From Hypericum androsaemum (taxonomy: Eukaryota > Streptophyta > Magnoliopsida > Malpighiales > Hypericaceae): 64,000 nucleotides of DNA. The notes beneath the pieces were generated by a model. That model was not told where the DNA came from and searched no databases. It worked only from the letters and a program-made list of their open reading frames with translations. The stretch lies in the NCBI GenBank assembly GCA_963995505.1, contig OZ023181.1:5617487-5681486 (forward strand), given 5' to 3'. The position numbers were made by a program, and so were the translations under genes. Positions 58,368 to 64,000 of the stretch are shown in pieces (the stretch's first letter is position 1; each line of letters begins with the position of its first letter).

Positions 58368-59272
58368 GGCAAGTTATTCTTAGATCCCTCATGTATGGTT
58401 AAATCTATGAATCGGTCCCTCGTGTTTGGGATAAGATTTTTTTGTCCTCCGTATTTGGTTTTATTATACCCTTGAGTCCTTGGCTAACGTCATTTGCTAT
58501 TGTTTCTCTTTTTTTCATTAAAATAACAAAAATGCCCTTTAAAACACAAAAAAGTTCATCCCCATCCTCTCGATCCTTCCCTTCCTGACAACAACCGATC
58601 CCGGCTAAGATTGGGGTTCACTAACCACCTCGAGGACCTATTCTGACCACCACAAGAATAGCAACAAACCTTCCAATCTCGTGTGTGCCCAAAATCTCTC
58701 TCTCCCCTCCCAAACATGGAAGAAGATCTTGATGGCGAAGGGGAGCCGATTGAAGGCCCAAGCGAGCAAGCTTTCCCTCTCGCCGTCGATCGACCAAGTC
58801 GTGATGAACCAGAGACAATCCACCAAAAAGGTTGGCCTAGACTGTCGAGGAGGTTAACGCCGTCAAGCCCGTGATCGGAAGTCTGAAGATCTTGTCGTCT
58901 AGGAGCTTGACCATCCTCGTCGCTCCACTGGTTTCGCCATCTAGGAGCTTGGCCGTCCTTGTTGCTCCACTGGTTTCACCGTCTAGGAGCTTGGTTGTCC
59001 TTCGGTAGAATTGAAGCCTGGCTAGTAAAAGGACGCCTGGCCGAAACTGGAGGTTGACGGGTAGGGAAGGATAAGAGGAAGGGGATGAACTTTTTTAGAA
59101 TATGTTTTAAGGGTATTTTTGTCATTTGAGTGACAATATAAAAATCGGATGACGTCAGCCATGCACCCAAATGTATAATAAAACCAAACACGAGAACGAT
59201 AAAATCAATTACCAAACACAAAGGACCCGATCATAGATTTGACATACACGAGGAACCTTAGACTAATTTTCC
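58368..59272. mobile_element. MULE-like element 5 (long TIR, unidentified interior)
   Basis: About 905 bp with imperfect inverted ends of roughly 200 bp. AGGGAAGGATAAGAGGAAG near the right end is the complement of the CTCTCGATCCTTCCCT region at left, and the shared subterminal ACAAAAATGCCCT block is present. No target duplication was found; both edges carry T-runs. The interior (58620-59010) is GC-rich with an open frame MEEDLDGEGEPIEG that I cannot assign. It contains a 42-bp unit repeated about 2.4 times (58898-59000; TCTAGGAGCTTGRCCRTCCT). Confidence 0.6.
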
Positions 59273-59443
59273 TTTTTCCTTCTGTTCTGAGATTGCTTTC
59301 AATAAAAAAAGGTGGGCGCAGCGCAAGATCCGAGAATTGACCCATCAACTCGAAATCTCTCTCTTTTGCATTTTCAGACCCGTAGTTGTTCTCTTCCTTC
59401 TCATTTTTCCTCCCCAAAAATCCTTCCCCTTCGATCTCCGACA

Positions 59444-60618
59444 ATGCCTCAGGGAACGCTTGAAGTACTCCTTATCGGCGCGAAGGGCCTCGAGAACACC
59501 GATTTTCTCAGTTGAGTATTTATTTACGTGCTGACTAGTTTTTAATCACCACAAAAAAAGGGCCCAAATTGAATCTGTCGTTCGTGCTTCTCATTTGAAT
59601 TGAACTATTGAGAAATAGGTTGTCATTGTAGTTTTAATTTGTCAAGATCCGTTAACAGTAATCCCTAATCGACTATATAATATCAAAGCGGGTTGATCCG
59701 TGACCAATTGTAGCTTCTTCATTGTGTGTTTTGGTTGATCAACTTATGCATTTATTGATGTCTCTTGGTACAGATAATATGGACCCTTATGTCAGCATCA
59801 CTTGCCGTAGCCAGGAGAAGAAGAGCAGCGTAGCTTCAGGTCCCGACGATTCGAATCGTTGCTGCTAAATGTTCATCGAATGGAATGAGAGTTGATAATG
59901 ATCAAAATCTTCTTTTTTACAGGGCAAGGGACTACGCCGGAATGGAATGAGAGTTTCTTGTTTACGGTATCCAGTGGCGTGGACGAGCTTACGTTGAAGA
60001 TAATGGACAGCGACGCAGGGTCTCAGGACGATTTCGTTGGAGAAGCCAAGTAAGTACTACACTGAGAGTTTCTTAGAGTGCGTTCTGTTTGAATCTAGAA
60101 AGTATTTTCCAGCAAAACAGACGGAGCCTTATTGTTTGTTGAATAGTGTTGCCTGATTGAGTTTGAGAGATGGAGTAGGGTAGTAGGTGAAGATGATCTT
60201 GTTGTCATCAGAATTCGAGAAGAATGATCGACCTCGTCGTGCACCATAGAAGACTCGAGCTGCAGTTGTTTCCTTGGATTGACTAGCATCCTGATGAATA
60301 ATAATTCTTATTGTCTATGATCCTTGCAGGATTCCGTTAGAGGCGGTTTTTCAGGAAGGAAGCCTCCCACCAACGACGTACAATGTAACAAAAAATGAGG
60401 AGTTTTGTGGAGAGATCAGAGTTGGCCTCAAGTTTATCCCAGAGGTACAGCTGATAACACTCTGCCAACTTAACCTTTGTGAAAGAGATTGCATATAGCT
60501 TAGCTCGTAGCTATTGCATATGAACTGCATTCCTTTCTTCATGTGACAGGAGCGTCGAAGCCGCGGTTTTGAGGAGGAATCGTATGGAGGATGGAAGCAG
60601 TCTTCAGCAGACTACTAG
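59444..60618 (+). CDS. Small single C2-domain protein (elicitor-responsive ERG-type)
   Basis: Five exons (59444-59510, 59774-59839, 59923-60049, 60330-60444, 60550-60618), all GT-AG, giving 147 residues. It starts MPQGTLEVLLIGAKGLENTD, the first strand of a C2 domain. Calcium-binding-loop acidic residues are visible in NTDFL, NMDPYV, and KIMDSDAGSQDDFVGEA. The C-terminus is a short acidic/Tyr tail (YGGWKQSSADY). Size and sequence match small plant C2 proteins such as rice ERG1 and its relatives, which bind phospholipid in a calcium-dependent way and move to the plasma membrane after elicitor treatment. No membrane helix. The promoter is short, starting just after MULE-like element 5. Confidence 0.93.
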
Positions 60619-62933
60619 AAACTTTTCTCTAGTAATGCTGGCCATGCGCTTCTTCGGGTGAGAATGTGTTTGTCTGCAAATAAATGCGATTTCCGGAACT
60701 ATATAAATTTCTGTAGAACACATCATTGTACTGCTCAAGCATTACATTTTCACTATAAGAACTCGAGATGTGGAATTGTATTTTTACAACCTGACAGCTT
60801 GTTTACCAGTTATTATTGGATACTTCCTAGAGGCTGTCCAATGCTCTATATATTCCAGTACTGTAATGCTGGTTTAACATCTTAAATCATTTCTTCTTCG
60901 GCACAAACCAAAGAGTCCCTTCGGTATGATACAAAAAGGATTTTGTTCTATCCTTGATCTGCAATTTCTCTTTGATCAGAAATTGCTCTATGGAAAATCC
61001 AAATCTTTGACGAAGACGAAGATGGTTTATTCAATGATACAGTTTTGGCTCCTAGAACTAGAGAGATCAACTCACTGGCTTCCCCAAAATGGACCTCGTT
61101 AGTTCTACAGTAGGCTTACATGTAAATTCATCTGATCATTCTAAATTAGCCCTGCGTTATCCTTTTAAAATAGGATCTTCAATAGTTTTTTGGGTAGAAA
61201 CCAACTAGGATAGCTGGAACAATTTAAGCTCAGTCCAAGAGCTTAATTTGCATAATCAACATAGATTCCGAATCAACCAATGAGAGTTAATTCAAGTAGT
61301 AAGTGGTTTGGATTATCTTAAGGAGATATTGAGTTCAAGTTTTACAAATGAAAAAAAAACTATATTGAAAAAATCACCCTTTATAGCAATGACATTGTTT
61401 GATTCTAAATATCTAGTAGAGGCCGAGCCCATCTAACTGATGTTAAGGGAGGGCCCTAACTTCTTGTTCACAGAAACGGGCATGAACCAAAAGGATATTG
61501 GACCACAGCCCATAATCTCTTTTCTCCTAGTTCCTACAACAGAACGAACCTGGCTAGCTTTTCCTATTATCCCATAATCTATATGCTCCACCGTTGGTTT
61601 AGATTAAATTGAATTGTCATTAGTTGCATATATTAAGTTAGACTTTTATTGGAACAATTATAGAGCTAATCCTTGGTGATCCAAAGTGGCATCTCGGTGC
61701 CCAGATGTTCTAGACTGTGATGAGTATATATGAACTAATGTGAAAGCATTATTAAGTCTTTGTTGACAAAAAAAAATCAAATAAAAATTTTAACTGGTTC
61801 GAATCTAGTTTAATCGGCACATTCAGATACCAGTTATATATATAACACCCCTTTGGTTTCACGTGAAGCTCTTGTCTTTGTTCTGCCAAACAACAAACCT
61901 TAATGGGGCCACAATAAAGCCAAAAGAAAATTAGAATAAAATTAAATCAGTTAAGCCAATGGGTTATAGAGTATGATTTGACTTCTCTTAATCTCCTGGA
62001 CGTCCAAACAAGTTTAGCCGGTGGCTAAGCACATCAAGTGGACCATCCGTTACTAGAGACTTCAATTAATATCCAATCTGCATGAGCAACACTATTCACC
62101 ATCGTTGACCTCTCTCATGATCTTATAATTTGCTCATTTTGTTGTTTTGGCTTTCTGTTTTGGATGCACAAAATGGACACATAGCAGCCAACAAATGAAA
62201 AGGAGGATTACTCCAATAAGGAGCCAGGCAAAGTCAGCAAGGCCTGAACCATTCAAGTTGTAAGAAATTTTAACTCTTTTAAAAATGTTTTGAGTTTAAG
62301 TCTTATAAATAAAAAATGTATAATTAGGAGATTTAGTCCCTAAATAACGCACGAAGTACTCGAAATACCAAAATAAAGAGAAAAAAATACAAGCAAGGCC
62401 CATGAGGTCTTTAAAAAAAATATATGCTCTAAACAGTGCTTGAGAGAAGTCTAAAAAATTATGGCAAAGTTAAACCGGGAAAATGATTGAACAAACCTAA
62501 ACCAGTAGATTAATTTGTGCCGATGTGGATCCTAAGAATTTTTCCAGGTAAATATTTTTGGATGATCACATCCCTCCTTGATGGAAGATGTGTTTTCCTG
62601 AGAGAATTAAATTACAGAAGCGTGGAAAAATTATATATTTCGTCCACGAAATTACAGGAACTTAGCAATGTTTTCTTTACTCGCTATGGCATAAGCATTA
62701 ATGAGCATATATATCCCTTCGTTTCAAAAAACCAGAAAAAGTCAACAAAATTTTGTCGTCTATTTCAATTACATGTTACATCACTCATATACTTGTATAT
62801 ATAACAGGAAAAAAAAGAAGAACGAAACAAGATAAAAAATGGAAAACCCACTCTAATCTCCCAAAAGGGTCTCTAAAAATGCACCTAACTAAGCAAATTT
62901 AATACAAAATGGTGAGGAAATTCGGGATCCTGA
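60619..62933. other. Intergenic DNA, no gene recognised
   Basis: 60619-60900 is probably the 3' untranslated region of the C2 gene. The rest is AT-rich. A 95-codon open frame at 62517-62804 (+) is low in coding signal and has no family match by eye. Confidence 0.45.
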
Positions 62934-63221
62934 TCAGTTGTGAAGCGGGTTGGGTCCATTGGGAACTGTTCTGAAAGAGGATCCAGGATCAGGGCCGGTT
63001 GGGTTCTTAGTGGATCCTTGAGGAGCATCCTTGGGCAAATGCCATGAGAATTGCCTATTAGTAGTAGAAGTAGCTTTTCTGGTGTTCCTTGAAGCATGGG
63101 CTTGATCAGCTGGGGCAAGTCTGTGTAGGTGACGGCAACTGGAGAGCTTGACATGAGTAGAGAGTAGAATCAGAACCATCACGACCAGAAATGGGACTGA
63201 TGGATTCTTAATGATTCTCAT
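62934..63221 (-). CDS. CLE: CLE-family signalling peptide precursor
   Basis: Intronless, 95 residues. The N-terminal signal peptide (about residues 1-29, PFLVVMVLILLSTHV hydrophobic core) targets the secretory pathway. A variable, poorly conserved middle leads to the C-terminal 12-residue CLE motif RTVPNGPNPLHN (residues 84-95) at the very end. The motif has the family's Arg1, Pro4, Gly6, Pro7, Pro9, Leu10 and His11. Processed 12-13-residue CLE peptides, often hydroxylated and arabinosylated on Pro, act through CLAVATA1/BAM-type receptor kinases in meristem, vascular or root signalling. The particular receptor and tissue cannot be told from the sequence. A second frame over 62885-63154 is a shadow. 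Confidence 0.92.
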   Translation of the reverse strand: MRIIKNPSVPFLVVMVLILLSTHVKLSSCRHLHRLAPADQAHASRNTRKATSTTNRQFSWHLPKDAPQGSTKNPTGPDPGSSFRTVPNGPNPLHN

Positions 63222-63253
63222 GGATTGTTTTGGTTTGGAGTATGAAATTGGAA

Positions 63254-63324
63254 TAGAGAGAGAGAGAGAGATAGAGAGGGAGAGAGGGAGGGAGAGAGAG
63301 AGGGAGAGAGAGAGAGAGAGAGAG
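63254..63324. repeat. (GA)n microsatellite upstream of the CLE gene
   Basis: About 70 bp of AGAG/AGGGAG repeats, 33-103 bp upstream of the CLE start codon. On the coding strand it is CT-rich and likely lies in the 5' leader. Confidence 0.9.
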
Positions 63325-64000
63325 GTTGGCTTAAGCTAGCAAGTACAATTTGGTTGCTTGTTAACAATATGTTAGGCGAGGAGGCTTTTATTATGAGACC
63401 AAGCTAGTGTGTGGACGAACACTTGGATCAACACTTAAATAGTTTAACTAAGATGTGACAGTTTTGAACTATTAAAGACACATTAATGTTAAATAATTAT
63501 TAAGAAAAACTTAGCACTATTCAAAAATTCAAATTCAGTTTAAAACTGAATTAGTCGGCCGAGTGCTGTCCGTATATAAATAAGTGGTACAAGAAAAACT
63601 GTATTTTTTTGGTGAGAAAAAAAACAAACTGTTGTCGAGACAGAGCCAAATGCCAAAAGAGCTTACCAAATTAATCTTGTCAAATGACGATATTGCCCTT
63701 ATGAGCTCCCGATGCTGTTGTTAATTGTTATCGCAAAATGGAAAAGGGTTTGGTTTGGTGGAGGTACAAACTTATGAATATGCCTTGAGGCTAGGCTTTT
63801 CATGATGTGGGAGATTTTCATTTCACCATTACATGTCGCAATTGTTGAAAAGGGGCTTAGTTTGGTCTTTCAAGGATTGAATTTCAGTGCTTGTCCTAAC
63901 ACACTAGATAAATTTTTATACCATGATTACAATTACTAGAGTTTGAAATATAATATTAAAAACTCTATTTCTTCAGGCAAGAACGTTGACTCTGGAATTG
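63325..64000. other. Right-edge intergenic DNA
   Basis: AT-rich upstream region of the CLE gene; no gene or repeat family recognised. Confidence 0.45.

Overview
The window is nuclear DNA from a flowering plant, most likely a core eudicot. The evidence is multi-exon genes with plant-type introns, plant-only families (IQD, CLE, thaumatin-like PR-5, the plant MUN/DUF810 family), long AT-rich intergenic DNA and many plant transposon remnants. I cannot fix the species from sequence alone. There is no bacterial operon structure, CRISPR array, ribosomal RNA or clear tRNA gene.

Layout. 1-9.8 kb is repeat-dominated: hAT-like elements with 8-bp target duplications, long-terminal-inverted-repeat (MULE-like) elements, nested insertions and an old tandem duplication. 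No host gene is recognisable there. 10.0-15.1 kb holds an IQD calmodulin-binding protein (+). 16.1-18.3 kb holds a rhomboid protease (-), converging on IQD. 21.9-23.9 kb is replication factor C subunit 2 (-). It is divergent from a 26-exon unc-13/MUN-domain gene (+, 25.2-36.9 kb). 38.4-40.6 kb is a UDP-glucose 4-epimerase (-), converging on the MUN gene. 44.5-56.9 kb carries three intronless thaumatin-like (PR-5) genes, one (-) and two (+), spread through repeat-rich DNA with duplicated promoter segments. 59.4-60.6 kb is a small single-C2-domain gene (+). 62.9-63.2 kb is a CLE signalling peptide gene (-).

The genes are unrelated neighbours, as is normal in a plant chromosome; only the PR-5 cluster forms a functional group (secreted defence proteins, tandem duplication). 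The most distinctive feature is a group of five related Mutator-type elements (about 0.9-1.3 kb) with long inverted ends. Two keep perfect 9-bp target duplications. Three carry recognisable pieces of host genes: a SYP31/32-type Qa-SNARE N-terminus, a GARP/MYB-CC DNA-binding-domain start and a heavy-metal-associated (HIPP-type) domain. These are Pack-MULEs in different stages of decay, and a paralogous empty site supports one boundary. A second theme is non-canonical splicing: reading-frame continuity calls for four GC-AG introns in two adjacent genes.
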